Shown: piece after piece, positions 1 through 11,932 of the stretch
Numbering within the stretch: position 1 is the first letter of the stretch
Layout: each line of letters opens with the position of its first letter
Assembly (NCBI GenBank): GCA_030737875.1
Contig: CM060912.1
Coordinates: 882,283,199-882,347,198, forward strand
Source: Allium sativum
Taxonomy: Eukaryota; Streptophyta; Magnoliopsida; Asparagales; Amaryllidaceae
DNA length: 64,000 nucleotides
Reading direction: 5' to 3'
Made by a program: the position numbers and the translations under genes
Notes under the pieces: model-generated
The model's database searches: none
Told to the model about the DNA's origin: nothing
The model's input: only the letters and a program-made list of their open reading frames with translations

Positions 1-1201
1 ACCATTCTTCTTAGCCAACCTACAGCTAGTTTCTAAATTCCACATTCTTAGGGAAAAGTTCCCATTACTTTTACCCAAGATAAATTCCTTAAAATTTATC
101 CTGTAATCTTCCTTTGGATGTCATTTAAAACCAAATTATGGTTTTTCCAACTAGTCGAGATTAGCGAACCACAACAAAGTAATTATTTATTTTATTTCCC
201 AATCCCAACCTATTCATCCCATGAAGCAAAACTGGTAATACTCCATATCTAACACCGTGGTGTTATCGGTAAAATTAATTACCATTTCACGTTCAAATAT
301 AATTAAAGATTTAACTATCGCTTTGGAGCAAAACTGGTAATACTCCATTCCCGCTCATTTCTAAATTTGATAATTTAGATTATAGATTCACATTTCAATC
401 TAATTGCAGATTCGTTAGAACTCCATTTACTGGGTTAAAGAACTAGGTGTTATTTAAAACACAGTTCACGACAAACCCAAATTACATTTTATTTATTATC
501 GGGTTAAAGAACTAGTGTTATTTAAAACACTATTCACGATAAACCCATTTTATATCCAATCAAATATATTAGAAATTCCGGTTATTTAAAACCCCTTTTT
601 AAATCTAATTAATATATTTAAAAATAATTGGGTTTTAAATTTAGTTCAATATAGTTCATTTCGATAAAAATCTATTTTTATCTTTTCAAATATGGAGTTT
701 TTCATCCCAAATTTTCCCAAACCATTTCTTATGATTTTACACAAATTATTGATATTTTTAATAATTTTATCAAGGCCTGTACAGTCGATTTCCAATAACG
801 GCCATCGAAATGCACTTACAGCGACCTTTTTCAAATTTGATTTGGACGTAACTCCAAATCCAACCATTAGATTTCAAATTTCTAATATTCGTTAGAATGA
901 TCTTTTCAATACGAACCCAACGGTTCCGGTTTTAGGAGAATCCGACGGTCGGATCTCCCGTAATGTCCGTTTGAAATAAATGGTCGAAATTTATGAACTA
1001 CCGCGGCGCGGCGCGTTCTAATCAGGCCATTATATTATATATATAATATATATAATATATATTTCGTCGATTCCTGTTTAAAAATGAATTTTATAAATAG
1101 TTTTGAATTCGTTTCGAAAACATTTTCAACTTCCATTTCATTTCAAATCAAAATTGAATTCTTCTTTATAAATTCGTTTTAAAATTCATTTCTATTTAAT
1201 T

Positions 1202-1640
1202 CAATTTGAATCACTTTATATTCAATTCATTTCGAAATCACTTTATATTCTATTCATTTTGAAATCACTTTATATTATATTCATTTCGAAATCATTTTAT
1301 ATTCTATTCATTTCGAAATCATTTTATATTCTATTCATTTCGAAATCATTTTATATTCTATTCATTTCGAAATCACTTTATATTCTATTCATTTCGAAAT
1401 CACTTTATATTCTATTCATTTCGAAATCATTTTATATTCTATTCATTTTGAAATCACTTTATATTCTATTCATTTTGAAATCACTTTATATTCAATTCAT
1501 TTTGAAATCACTTTATATTCTATTCATTTTGAAATCACTTTATATTTAATTCATTTCGAAATCACTTTATATTCTATTCATTTGGAAATCACTTTATATT
1601 CAATTCATTTCATTTCAAAATATTTGATTTCGAAATCACT
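1202..1640. repeat. 27-bp tandem repeat array (minisatellite)
   Basis: About 14-16 copies of a 27-base unit, CATTTYGAAATCAYTTTATATTCTATT, run head to tail with few substitutions. Because 27 is a multiple of three, the array stays open in one frame and encodes a meaningless 9-residue repeat. It is not a gene. Confidence 0.9.
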
Positions 1641-1814
1641 TTTCAATATTCATTTTAAAATGAATAAAATCGATATAAATATCGTTCACGTCAAAATGGC
1701 GTCAATCTAATCAACACGGCTTCATATATTTCTATTTTCAAATATTCTATTTCAAATATCTCGTTTTCAAATATTTCTATTTCAAATATTTCGTTTTCAA
1801 ATATTTCTATTATT

Positions 1815-2190
1815 AAAATATTTCGTTCAACACATGACTAATCTCAACGGATGAGTACAGTCAACACATGAACCTTTACTTTATATTGATAAAGATGTAA
1901 ATTTTATTATAAAAATATTTCGTTCAACACATGACTAATCTCAACGGATGAGTACAGTCAACACATGAACCTTTATATTATATTGATAAAGATGTAAATT
2001 TTATTATAAAAATATTTCGTTCAACACATGACTAATCTCAACGGATGAGTACAGTCAACACATGAACCTTTATATTATATTGATAAAGATGTAAATTTTA
2101 TTATAAAAATATTTCGTTCAACACATGACTAATCTCAACGGATGAGTACATTCAACACATGAACATTTATTTTATAATATTCTTTAATTT
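1815..2190. repeat. 97-bp tandem repeat, nearly four copies
   Basis: The motif TTCGTTCAACACATGACTAA starts at 1822, 1919, 2016 and 2113, an exact 97-base period. Each unit contains TCAACGGATGAGTAC and two copies of CAACACATGA. The units are almost identical, so the expansion is recent. The last unit is truncated. Confidence 0.92.
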
Positions 2191-3059
2191 CTAAATTGGA
2201 ATGAGGCCCAATCAATTACCATATAATGTTAATTATATGGATTTTCATACAACACATGTATATAATAGCATTGAAAAATAATCAACCATCAACCAAAGTG
2301 CACTACAATGTATAAGCATCAAATATAGATATCTAACGCTTATAACAGCCTGTCAATCAATCGATCGACATATTTAATCAATCAGGATGAGTGAACTTCA
2401 AATTTCATCCCAACACCCGTGTGGGGTTTCAAACAATCAAACACAGATTTATTTGTGCAGTTGGGCGACGTGTAAAATTTATCGTCCCAATCAATGTCAG
2501 TCAAATCAGTGTACATAAACAAACCATCCGGTTTGTAAATGAATATCTATTTATTCACATTCACTATATTCATATTCACGTTAAAAATTATATTTTTAAC
2601 GATAAAACATTTTATTCTAACATATGAATTCCTATTTAGTTCATTCTTTAAATAAAATTATATTTTTATTTCTCTAACATATTTTAGAAAATTTCGGCGG
2701 CATAACGGCACGATACTAGAAACGGGACGAGGCCTAGCCTTATCCCCGGTCTAGTGAAGGCCCACGCCATTCACACATCAATCAAATTCACCAAACAATC
2801 ACATTCAAATCAAATCATCTAACTAATCTATGCAACCAAACAAACAAGTCCATGGTCTGTGGACGATTGTGTCGGGTGCTACTAAGCACCGTCTGCATCC
2901 TAGTATATATATATATATAACTAGAAAAGAAGTTGAAGAGTGTGAAGTTCTCACATGATAGCTATCCAATGATCTTGACTCTTCTTTGATAGAAATCTTC
3001 ATCGCTATCGCATCTTTGTCATCTTCGTTTGCTCGTAGCCACTACATATATAAAAATCA

Positions 3060-3560
3060 CTCATTTTTATATTTTGATGTCTTTAAAATAAAAATCACAT
3101 TTTTATTTGTTCACTTTCAATTTGAAAATCATATTTTTATAATCGCTTCATACATTTAAAAATCGAATTTTCACTTCGCTATTCAATATATAAAAATGGA
3201 ATTTTTACTTCGTTATCCAATATATAAAAATCTCGCCTTTTAAATATAAAGATTTCTTCTTTTCAAATTCATAGACTTCGCCTTTTTAAATATATAGACT
3301 TCGCCCTTTTTAAATATAAAGATAATATTTCTAATATTCCTATCATGTAAAAATGATATTTTTAATCCTCTATATAAACAAAAATCATATTTTTACATCT
3401 TCTATATAGTAAAGATTATATTTTTAACACTTTAAAAATATAAAAATCATATTTTTAATACTTTTAAAAATCTAAAAATCATATTTTTAACCTTCATATA
3501 TAAAAGTTATATCTTTAACCTTTTTATAAATTAAAAATTATATATTTTATTTTACCTTTC
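3060..3560. repeat. Degenerate AT-rich palindromic repeats
   Basis: Many imperfect copies of a roughly 30-40-base unit built on TATAAAAATCATATTTTTA, itself close to palindromic. They continue the low-complexity character of the left-edge element. No coding potential is seen. Confidence 0.6.
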
Positions 3561-3779
3561 TGAAATATAGAAATCACATTCTATTTTCTTCATGGGTTAA
3601 AAATTATAAAAATCCTAACTTTATTTCAAAAACCCCATCTTTCTCATTTACAAAAACTCATTCTTTCATGATAAAATCCTATTTGTAAACCCTTAAAAAT
3701 CTGAACTTGATTATTTAAAAATAAAATAAATCAGAATTTATATAAAAAAAAAATATATAATAAAAAGCAGGACTAACAG

Positions 3780-4085
3780 TCAACGGTGAAAAGGGGGGAA
3801 GAACTGTCGGAGGGGTGCTCGATGGGGAGAGGGCGGTCGCGGCTTCAGGGGGGCTCGATCGCGCGGCGGCGCGTTTCTGAGGGGGGGGGCGGCTGTCGAT
3901 TGAAGAGGAGAGGGGAGCGAGAAGGCCTGAGGGGCGACGGGTGGCCCGCCTGAGGCACGACGACGCTCATCGGGGGGGGGGGGGGGGGCGACGACGAGTC
4001 TCCCCCCGTCCGCCTCCTTCTCCTTTTTTTTTCTGCGAATTCGATTATCAACGGGGGGGGGCCAGAAGATAAGGGAAAGGTTTTT
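3780..4085. other. GC-rich, G-tract-rich island
   Basis: A sharp switch from about 80% AT to GC-rich sequence. It holds a run of about 19 G at 3971-3989, a second G run near 3883-3890 and a third near 4052-4060. The G runs on the plus strand could fold as G-quadruplexes. The minus-strand open frame through it is proline-rich low complexity and unlikely to be a gene. Confidence 0.6.
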
Positions 4086-4995
4086 TTTTTCTTTTTTTTT
4101 TATTATTTAATTATTTAATTCAACCTAAAGTTGACTTTTTCATACGACCTCGAAACGAGGCCCATCGCCTGTCGTCCATAGCGTTTCACCCCCACTCTGA
4201 ACACAATGGGATATGTATCGCAAGCTGATTCGAACATTTCGATCAGTTTCCGTTAAATTTGCATTTAAATCATTATATTGAATTTTAAACGTACATTTTA
4301 AATTACTGGGGTTACATACTAACTCTAAAAATTCTCGAAAAATATTTTCTAGCTTCGTATTGACGATACGGTCCTAACAAAACTAGTTTCGTCGAATTCT
4401 GAGACCGTTAGAAAAATGGCCATTTTCCAGTCGATTAAAATCAACTAAAACCGGTCAAACGCGTTTTCCTTTGCCACGCTCACATACTGATTCAGAAAAT
4501 TATGAAAATTGGAATCCAGCAATAACTCGACATCACGGACCCAAAAAAACTGGTTTCGTCGAAATCCGAGGTCGTTTGCAAAATTTCCATTTTTAAGGGC
4601 CCGAATTCCATAGCGACTATTCAGAATTTTCAACTGGACATATCTTTTGATTCCCGCTATGAAATCTCGATTTTTCGGATTCGTTGGAAAGATATTTCCA
4701 ATTAGATCCTAATGTTTTTGGTTTCACTAAAATCCGGATTGTTTTGCACCCGGTACATTCAATTGAAGTTTGAAATCGAATTATCGAACTACCGCGCCAT
4801 TTTCAATTCTATTTATAATTATATATAAATATTTATATTCTAACGACGACGCGTATAAATATACACGTTCGAATTATATTCAAAATAAATTTCTCGTCGA
4901 TATTATTTAAAATAATTCATTTTAAATATTCAAAATTCGCTAAAATTGCCAAAATAAAAATTTTAAACTGGCTCAGATTTTCCGGGTTATTACAA

Positions 4996-5950
4996 TAGCC
5001 ACTTGCGAAAATCGATTGAAGTTTCTCTCATGGCGAAAAACAAATTAGGGTTCGTTGCTGGTCTTTGTCTTCATCCAGTTGATAATCCAATCCTTGCATC
5101 TCAATGGGATCGCTGTAACAATATGGTGACTTCGTGGTTACTTCATTCTGTTGAGAAGGACATTGCTCAATCCATCCTCTATTATCGATCTGCTTCTGTA
5201 TTTGGTTAGATCTTGCTGTCCGTTTTGCTATATCTAATCGAACTCACCTTTTTCAGATTCAACGATCTTTGTCCATGCTCTCGCAAGATACGTACGTCTA
5301 CAATTTCATCTCATTATGCCAAATCTAAGGCTCTATGGGATGAATATACTTATTGACTTGAAGATCGTGTATGTGTATGTGGTTCTGGAGCTTTAATTCA
5401 TGAAATTCTTCAAGAACAGCAAGTAGTTCAGTTTCTAGCTAGTTTAAATGATTCCTATAATTCTGCTCGTGCACAAATTTTAATGATCCAGCCACCCCCA
5501 TCTCTAAATGAAGTTTATTAACTTTTGTTGCAAGAAGAAGAACAACGTGAACTAAGTAATAAACAAATCTCTTCCGGATCTTCATTGACAGACCTTACCT
5601 CTGCATTAGTTTCTCAACGTTTTGTTGATTTCAAGAATACGAACGGAGGCAATAATTCATCTCGAGGTCGTGGTGGCACTAATAAAAAAGGTAGAGGATC
5701 TTTATTTTGTGATCACTGTAAGATTGGTGGACTTACAACTGATAATTGCTGGAAATTGCATGGTCATACCATGTTCTGCGATCACTGCTCACTTGGAGGT
5801 CACACTGCAAATTAGTGTTGGAAGAAACATGGATATCCAGCAGGTAAAGGTCCTCGCACAACAGCATCTGCATCATCAAAAGATTTTCTTGCATCACCAA
5901 CTCCAACTGGATTCACTAATGAACAATACAATCAACTTTTGGCCCTGCTG
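4996..5950 (+). pseudogene. gag: copia gag polyprotein remnant (UBN2-type, two zinc knuckles)
   Basis: The frame opens with MAKNKLGFV...W.RCNNMV.SWLL, the conserved N-terminal region of plant copia gag (UBN2 family), which binds element RNA and builds the virus-like particle. Its true N-terminus is missing because of the insertion at 4995. Further on are NDSYNSARAQI and QEEEQRE blocks, an RGRGGTNKKGRG basic stretch, and two zinc knuckles starting CDHC at 5709 and 5789. The second fits C-x2-C-x4-H-x4-C. The first has a degraded histidine position. At least three in-frame stops (about 5207, 5519, 5813) plus a shift make it non-functional. Identity is sure; exact exon limits do not apply. Confidence 0.88.
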
Positions 5951-6488
5951 AAGAATAATAATGCTGCTTCATCTGATTCAACTGCCTTTTTGGCTGGTAA
6001 GAATTTTTCTTTCTTTCTTCTGAAATTCTTTCTTCTGAAACTAAACATGTTTGGATCATTGATAGTGGTGCTACAGATCATATGACTTCTCTTCTTAATT
6101 TTTTTACACACTATTCATCTCTACCTAAACCAATATTTATTACCATGCCACAAGGTAAGACATGTTCTGTTTAACATTCTGGTACAGTTGTCCTTTCTTC
6201 TTCTTTAATCTTACACAATGTTCTGCATGTACCGGAATTTTGTTTCAACCTTGTTTCTGTTTGAAAACTCATGACAAACAAGGATATTAATATTCTTTTC
6301 ACTCCTCAATTTTGTTTCCTTCAGGACCCTTTGATGAAGAATCCAATGTTGATTGGTAAAGGGCTTTTCATTGTTAATTTTGATGTTAACTGTAAGCATA
6401 CTTCTGTGTTTCCTTCAGACTTAAACAAGTCATTTGACACTAGTTTTATTAATGATTTGTCATTGCCAAAATTAGCTGTAAGCTCTTC
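5951..6488 (+). pseudogene. copia aspartic protease region remnant
   Basis: Around 6058 the frame reads IIDSGATDHMT, the active-site motif of copia retropepsin (D-S-G-A), which cleaves the Gag-Pol polyprotein. It is followed by the usual HVPEF..NLVSV block near 6230-6260. There are stops at about 6172 and 6262. Reading into 6271-6420 corresponds to the linker before the pre-integrase domain. The sequence is cut at 6488 by the Tat insertion, and the downstream part continues at 31553. Confidence 0.85.
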
Positions 6489-7327
6489 TGTTAGATCAAA
6501 ATTTGGACCTAACACCCAAATCGTTCTGATTCTTAAAGAATTTTAACTGGAGAATGAAGAAAAAGCAGAAAACACACAGAATTTATAGTGGTTCGACGTT
6601 AACGAGCCTACGTCCACTTTATATGTTATCGATTATACTTTGAATGCTAATACAATCAATGATTTCTCTCTAGCTCCCTTTTACAATTGTGATTTCTCTC
6701 AGTAATCTAGTAATAAAACTGATAAGAAACGGTGGTATGACAATAATGGCGGAATCAATACTCAATATTGCCAAAAGATCCTGAAAAATGCCAAGCTCTG
6801 GGCTATTTATAGCTGATTTTGTCAGGCGAATCGCGGTCACACGTGGCACAAATCCCGAGAATATCGGATCGTATCGCAACCTGATGAAGAATTAGTAAAA
6901 TTAGCTGTTGTGGACAGGTGTCGCGATCCCCCTGAATATCGGATCAAGCAAAGGGGGAGAATCAGTCAAAGTAACAGTTGGGGACACGTGTCGCTGGATC
7001 CGTGCATCTCGGATCGCCGAAGACTAGCTCTTGCTTGAACGGGTCAGAGGCTTCGCCGTGCATCAGGGGATCGGATCGGTCTGTGCTGGGTAGTAGTGTA
7101 TGTACGGATCGAGTCGCGTAGAAGTGGTCGCATCGCTGATGCAATGGGGGCGATTCTTTGGTGCGATCCGATGAGGGGCGATCCTCTGGGGGGCGATCCG
7201 ATGAGGGGCGATCCGACGAGGGGCGATCCTCTGGTGCGATCCGTTCCTTCATGTACTTAAGGAACGTAGTTTAATACTTTCTTCTTGTGAGTGAACCTGG
7301 GTGGCTTGGTCAAAAAGCTAGCCAACA
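6489..7327 (-). repeat. 3' LTR of the Tat element
   Basis: Starts TGTTAGATC and ends AGCCAACA in the plus direction, matching 30730-31552 almost throughout. It is longer than its partner by one 15-base unit in the GGGGCGATCCGAYGA tandem stretch at about 7160-7235. It contains a minus-strand TATA box at 6804-6811. A thymine-rich arm carries the block TTTATAGTGGTTCG ... CCTACGTCCAC, seen again at 24358-24405. Confidence 0.95.
6804..6811 (-). promoter_or_regulatory. LTR TATA box (3' LTR copy)
   Basis: TATTTATA on plus reads TATAAATA on minus, flanked by GC-containing sequence. It is in the same place as the copy at 31045-31052 in the 5' LTR, which would drive the genomic transcript. Confidence 0.6.
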
Positions 7328-7341
7328 TTTTGCCCCCTCGA
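7328..7341 (-). promoter_or_regulatory. Polypurine tract of the Tat element
   Basis: On the minus strand TCGAGGGGGCAAAA lies immediately before TGTTGGC, the start of the 3' LTR. This is where plus-strand DNA synthesis would be primed. It fixes the element's orientation as minus. Confidence 0.85.
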
Positions 7342-7517
7342 AGTATGTTTTATCGATGATGGAACATGCTTCGAAACTATAGAAACGTCTTTTCATAAAG
7401 AGATGCAAATCAGTGGTAGCGTTTATCCGAAAGGCCATATCGTTTACGGAAAGCTGTTTCTTTGCTTGCTATAAATATCGGATAAATCTTTAATAGTTTC
7501 CCTGTTTATTGGAAAAT
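7342..7517. other. Tat 3' untranslated region up to the LARD insertion
   Basis: Non-coding sequence between the polypurine tract and the LARD. It ends with the target copy AAAAT (7513-7517), which is repeated at 18351-18355 where the Tat sequence resumes. Confidence 0.8.
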
Positions 7518-9269
7518 TGTAACACCCCGCCTCCGCTAGGGTCAGTCGCAAAGGAATGCACTAGCTTTAGAGGGGCATTATTGGTAAACATGCACAGAAA
7601 TATCACAAGACAGAACATATATAAATAGCGGAAGTAAAATCAAACTTTCATAACATGAATAAATAAGGTCTAAAGCCTTTTACATTAGAGTACATCAAAA
7701 CCTGTCTTGCAATAGTAAAGAAGCATAAAGACTTTTTAATAAATTATTCCCCAAGTAAAAACAGTAAAGTAGCCATAGCCAAGAGAAGTCCGAGCCATCC
7801 ATGATGACCTTCAAGCAGAAGAAGTCCGAGCTAAACAGCATTGTTTCCTCCCTGAAACCTGGGGGGGGGGGGGGGAAACGGAAGAAAAGAGGCGAAACAA
7901 AACGGGTCAGTCAAAAAGACTGAGTAAGTCCTATCTACTTCCAGTATAAAAACAGGTAAAGGTAACATGACATGCATAAACTGAAAGTAAACATAAGGAT
8001 AACTACAAGATAGATAAACCAGGGTAGCCGGTTGAACTACAGCGGCAAGGTAAACTAAGGTATCATGATAAACTACGGTGTTATGATAAGTCAAGGTATC
8101 ACATCGTCAGATTTCTATCGAGTACATTATCCCAAGGTATCTACCCCGTCTAACATCCCACGGTATCTATTATGTATATATTCTTCCTAGTTCTAACATG
8201 TATATTTGCTCTGCGCCTCTCGTACTAGTATCCCTACCCGCGTCATGTGTTAACCATGAATGTCCCGTGCTCAAAGTCATGTAATGGTCCATGTCAACCT
8301 AATATCGCATATATAGGTTACTCAAATCATATGTTTCTTTCCATGTATATAAGTTCAGTCCTTTGCCGTACCTCGCACGGGCTTCCTCATGTCGTATTAT
8401 CCTTGAAATCGCTTGGACTGTCACCCTTGTTCTAGCTAGGCTCTTCCATATGAATCATCGTTTGTACTACTAGGACTTACGCCACCTAGCACCACTAGGG
8501 ATTACGCTTACCTATAGCACGCTTTCGTATTTCGGTTTGGGTTAAACCACCTAGGCCACTAGGGATTACGCTAACCCTCAACCGCGCCCCTTTTCCCACG
8601 CATTCATCGTGAATCGTTTTTCTATAACTGTATGCACATGCATCACATCGTGCCATCCGAGTCCTGTCACAGGGCAAAACCAGAAATACAGGACTCGGTC
8701 GGGAGCTTTAGATTTATCTGCCGGTGCAGATACTAAGGTCTGCTTTTCTACACGTGGCTATGGTCCCACGAGATCCCTCCCTCAACTAGTGAAAGGAAAC
8801 ACAAGAGAAAATCTTGCATGAGAACTACACTCCGGCCAGCCCACATCATACGGCCTACCTCACCCATAATTAGATAGCAATTATGGTCTGTTGGGTGTTC
8901 CCTGCCTTTCCGTACGTACACGCTTGACTCAAGATGGTAGATGATCGACGAACTTGCTATCTCGGGCACCTTATGTATTCGTCGACTCACTGCTATCCAC
9001 CCCAGTCTTTAGGTCGCTCGCATAGCAACCAATGCATATTCTTGGTTCTTCTACCGCAGACCTCAACCTCTCGTGAGCCTATTATAATGACCTGGCTGCT
9101 CGCAGAGGGATCCCAAGAATATCCTCACGTTCCCCGAAGCCGCTGCTTCGTTACCCAGTTCGTTGGAGCCTTTATCCAAATCAGATAGCCTGCTCCTACA
9201 CGCATACTTAACTGTTGACCTAACGTATCGGGTTACTAATCTATCTAAGAAATGGTCCAAATTTCCTTG

Positions 9270-10140
9270 ACTAAGAATTATTACTTAGTTTCCCTTAACT
9301 AAGGTTTACCACTTAGCCTTATTTCCATAATCCTTGTTAACTATGGTTATTTACCTAATCCTCCGAATTGGGGTTTATCTAATGGGCTAAGTGTCACTTA
9401 AGTTCACAACTTAACCCATCTACAAAACATGTCGAAACTGGCTAAGTATCCAAGTCCAAGACTCAACCCTACAGACCATGTGTCAAGTTGGCTAAGTATA
9501 TTAAGCAATCCATAACTTAACCTCGTCTAATTATCATTTTAGATTGGTTAATTATATAAATTTACTTGACCTTGTCAAATTACCGAGTCAAATCGGTCAA
9601 GCGTATTCAAGTGATTCGTGACTTAGCCTTATCATGTTTTCACGTTAGATTGGTTAAGTATAGGTTAACTTAACCTCATCAAATTAACGAGTTAGATTGG
9701 TTAAGTTTAGTTCACTTAACCTCATCAAATCTTCATGTATAATTGGTTAAGTATAAGTTGCTTAACCCCATTAAATTATCACGTTAAGTTGGTTAAGTAT
9801 TGGTTACTTAACCTCATCGACCTACCAAGTTTAAATTGGTTAAGTGTTTAACTTAACCCCGTCGAATTACCGTGTTTAGATTAGTTAAGTGTGGATTACT
9901 TAACCCCATCTAATTACCGTGGTTAGGTTAGTTAAGTCCTAATTACTTAACCCCATCTAATTACCCAGTCGGATTAGTTAAGTGTAAATTACTTAACCCC
10001 ATCTACTAATCATCTTGCACGGTTAAGTGTCATTAAGGAAATCAAGCCCGGCCCCACTTAACCTACCCATTCGTGTCATATCGGTTAAGTGTCATTAGTC
10101 AAATTTACTTAACCTTATCATGTGGCATTAACTTAATTAA
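9270..10140. repeat. Degenerate TTAAG/CTTAA repeat block in the LARD LTR
   Basis: About 15-20 diverged units of roughly 45-60 bases. Each carries a GGTTAAGT...ACTTAACC pair separated by 8-12 bases, so each unit can fold as a small stem. Units are linked by CCCATCTAATTACC-like spacers. The block is repeated at 15690-16560 in the other LTR. Confidence 0.8.
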
Positions 10141-10679
10141 TGCACTCTTAACCTCTCACATTAGACCTTGTTGTGGTTACTAGTTAAGCCGGGCGGGTCC
10201 GGGTAAATTTACACCACAACCTAGTCTAACCTCGGGTCTTAAGCGCGACATGACCAACTTCTCACATTGTGTCCTATTGTTTGCAACTACTAGTTAGGCC
10301 GGTCGGTTCCGGGTAGTTTTACGTTGCAAACTCAACCCAACCTCGAGTTGGCCATACTCATATTATCTAAGTTCATCATGTTTCCAAAACATGTTACAAG
10401 TTTTCAAGCATTTGGGTAGACCTAACTTAATAGGCAAATTCCCAAAGGGTAGACCTAACTTAATAGGTAAATTCCCAAGCTCATGTTTTATGCATACTTA
10501 CATGCCAACTTCCATGTTATCTTTCAAGTCATATTTTCAAGTATAAACACATGTCATATTCAAGTTAAGATTTTGCGACATGTTCATGTTTACCTAACTA
10601 CCCAAAATCGTGTTTTCCCGACGCAAGCAAAGCGAGTCAACATAGTAAGGATACTATGTCACATATTGGTCTCAAAACA

Positions 10680-10930
10680 TGCATGATGCCAAAAAGGGAT
10701 TGGCTTCCACATGCATAACATCATAAAGGGATTAGCCATAAACATGCATAGTGTCATAGGTAATTTGGCCACAAACATGCATATCACCAAAAAGGGTTTG
10801 GCCATAAACATGCACAACTTAAAAGAGGGGATTGGCCACGAGCATGCATAATCTCATAAAGGATTTGGCCACAAACTTACATGTTAGCATAAGGGGTTTG
10901 GGTTCATAAACATGCATAAGCCTCAAAATC
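10680..10930. repeat. About 40-bp degenerate repeats around ACATGCATA in the LARD LTR
   Basis: Six to seven imperfect units of the type AAAGGGATTGGCCA-(C/T)-AAACATGCATA. The same block lies at 17100-17350 in the second LTR. Confidence 0.75.
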
Positions 10931-11600
10931 TTGTCTTAGCCAATGTTTCACAAGTGAAGTGGTTCCTAAAGGTTCATGCTAGCATTTCATGCATAAAGAT
11001 CCAAACTTGCAAGTTAAACTAGGTTATGCATAGCATGAGAGGCATGATTAAGTCACTCACATGGCCTAAAATCATAAACATGAACATAAGAGGCAAGGTA
11101 AGGTTCATATAGGTTCGCATAATCATGTTTAGCCTCATTTTATCCCATGTCAACATTAAAAATACCGTTTTGATCCAAAAGTAGCTAGAACTTACTTAGT
11201 TAGGCCTAGGGAAAGGAGCATGAATCATCTTGGCTAAGAAAGGTGCCTCCTTCGTAGAAGAATCGTCATGGAACTCGCATAGCAATGTTGATTTGGCCTT
11301 GATTGGGTGTAGCAAGCTTGCACCTTTTGATTTGAACTTGATTTGAGTGCATAGGCTCTAGGGATTGGAGATGGAGGCCATGATCAAAATTGATTTTGGC
11401 AGCACTTAGTTGCTAGGTTTGATTTTTAGGGATTTAGGTTAGGTTTAGGGTCTTTTTATAGAGATTAGGATAGTTTTAGGCCCTTAGATTAACCCTAGGA
11501 TAGATTAGGACCATCAGATCTCGGAAGCTTCCAGACCCAGCCCAAGAACAAGACCAGGTGAGTCAAACAGGTGCGCCAGGCTACTTGCCCCGGCCACCCC

Positions 11601-11678
11601 CTGTCGACAGGCAAGTCGACAGGGCTGTCGACTTGGTCTGGGCCCAAGTCGACAGGCCTGTCGACAGCCCTGTCGACA
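11601..11678. repeat. GTCGAC palindrome cluster in LARD LTR
   Basis: Six GTCGAC sites in 78 bases are arranged as nested inverted repeats (AAGTCGACAGGGCTGTCGACTT, and CAGGCCTG flanked by GTCGA). A strong hairpin is expected. The matching block at 18019-18096 has lost the first site (GTCGAA). Confidence 0.85.
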
Positions 11679-11932
11679 TGGCCTAGGCGGGAAACTCCCC
11701 GCCTAGCCCCAGATCTGATTTCCAAACTGTTTCCGAAATTCAAATTTCCAGAAATCTTCTTTGGGCCTTTAACGGGTCATACGGACTCCGATTCTCGAAA
11801 ACTCGGACTCTATTTCGCGTATTTTTCCGAGACGAACGCAATGGCATAGCCCGTTTCACTTGATTCAGAATTTAAAATTAAATTCTGCCTTGATTCTCGT
11901 TTTAACATGTTATTGAAATACGGGTTGTTACA

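Larger units (their letters stand above)
1..4995. mobile_element. End portion of a long-LTR retrotransposon, truncated by the window start
   Basis: This AT-rich, non-coding stretch stops abruptly at 4995 with ...CCGGGTTATTACA. Directly after it, the copia gag reading frame begins in mid-protein. The terminal TTACA matches the end of the LARD LTRs further right (GGGTTRTTACA), so I read it as the outer edge of an LTR of a similar chromovirus/Del-Tekay type. That element inserted into the copia element and extends left of the window. No protein-coding frame was recognised here. A short segment near 980-1090 (GAACTACCGCG, then a TA-rich run, then TTTCGTCGA) recurs loosely at 4785-4905, which suggests internal duplication. 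The superfamily is inference; the abrupt edge is seen directly. Confidence 0.5.
4996..6488 (+). mobile_element. Ty1/copia retrotransposon, 5' fragment (gag and protease)
   Basis: Left part of a copia element whose 5' LTR, primer site and gag start were lost where the left-edge LTR element inserted at 4995/4996. It contains gag, two zinc knuckles and the protease site. At 6488/6489 it is interrupted by the Tat gypsy element and resumes at 31553 after the target duplication TCTTC (6484-6488 and 31553-31557). The frame is full of stops and shifts, so it is the oldest layer of the nest. Confidence 0.9.
7518..11932 (-). repeat. LARD 3' LTR (4415 bp)
   Basis: Near-identical to 13941-18350. Differences include a longer G run at 7861-7875 (15 against 12), an A/G change near 8160 and an intact first GTCGAC at 11603. 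Short open frames inside it recur in both LTRs, but none has a recognisable domain. Confidence 0.95.

Noticed and set aside
1259..1549. A 96-codon open frame with a repeated hydrophobic 9-residue unit
   Set aside because: It is the translation of the 27-bp tandem array. The frame stays open only because the period is a multiple of three.
3845..4051. Minus-strand proline-rich frame
   Set aside because: Translation of the G-rich island. Low complexity, no domain and no neighbouring exon.
6962..7252. Minus-strand frame with repeated DRPSSDRP, also at 31202-31477
   Set aside because: Lies inside both Tat LTRs and is produced by the 15-base GGGGCGATCCG tandem units. Not a gene.
8247..9260. Several 60-90-codon frames on both strands, repeated at 14666-15679
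   Set aside because: They recur because the region is an LTR present twice. They have no recognised domain and overlap each other on both strands.
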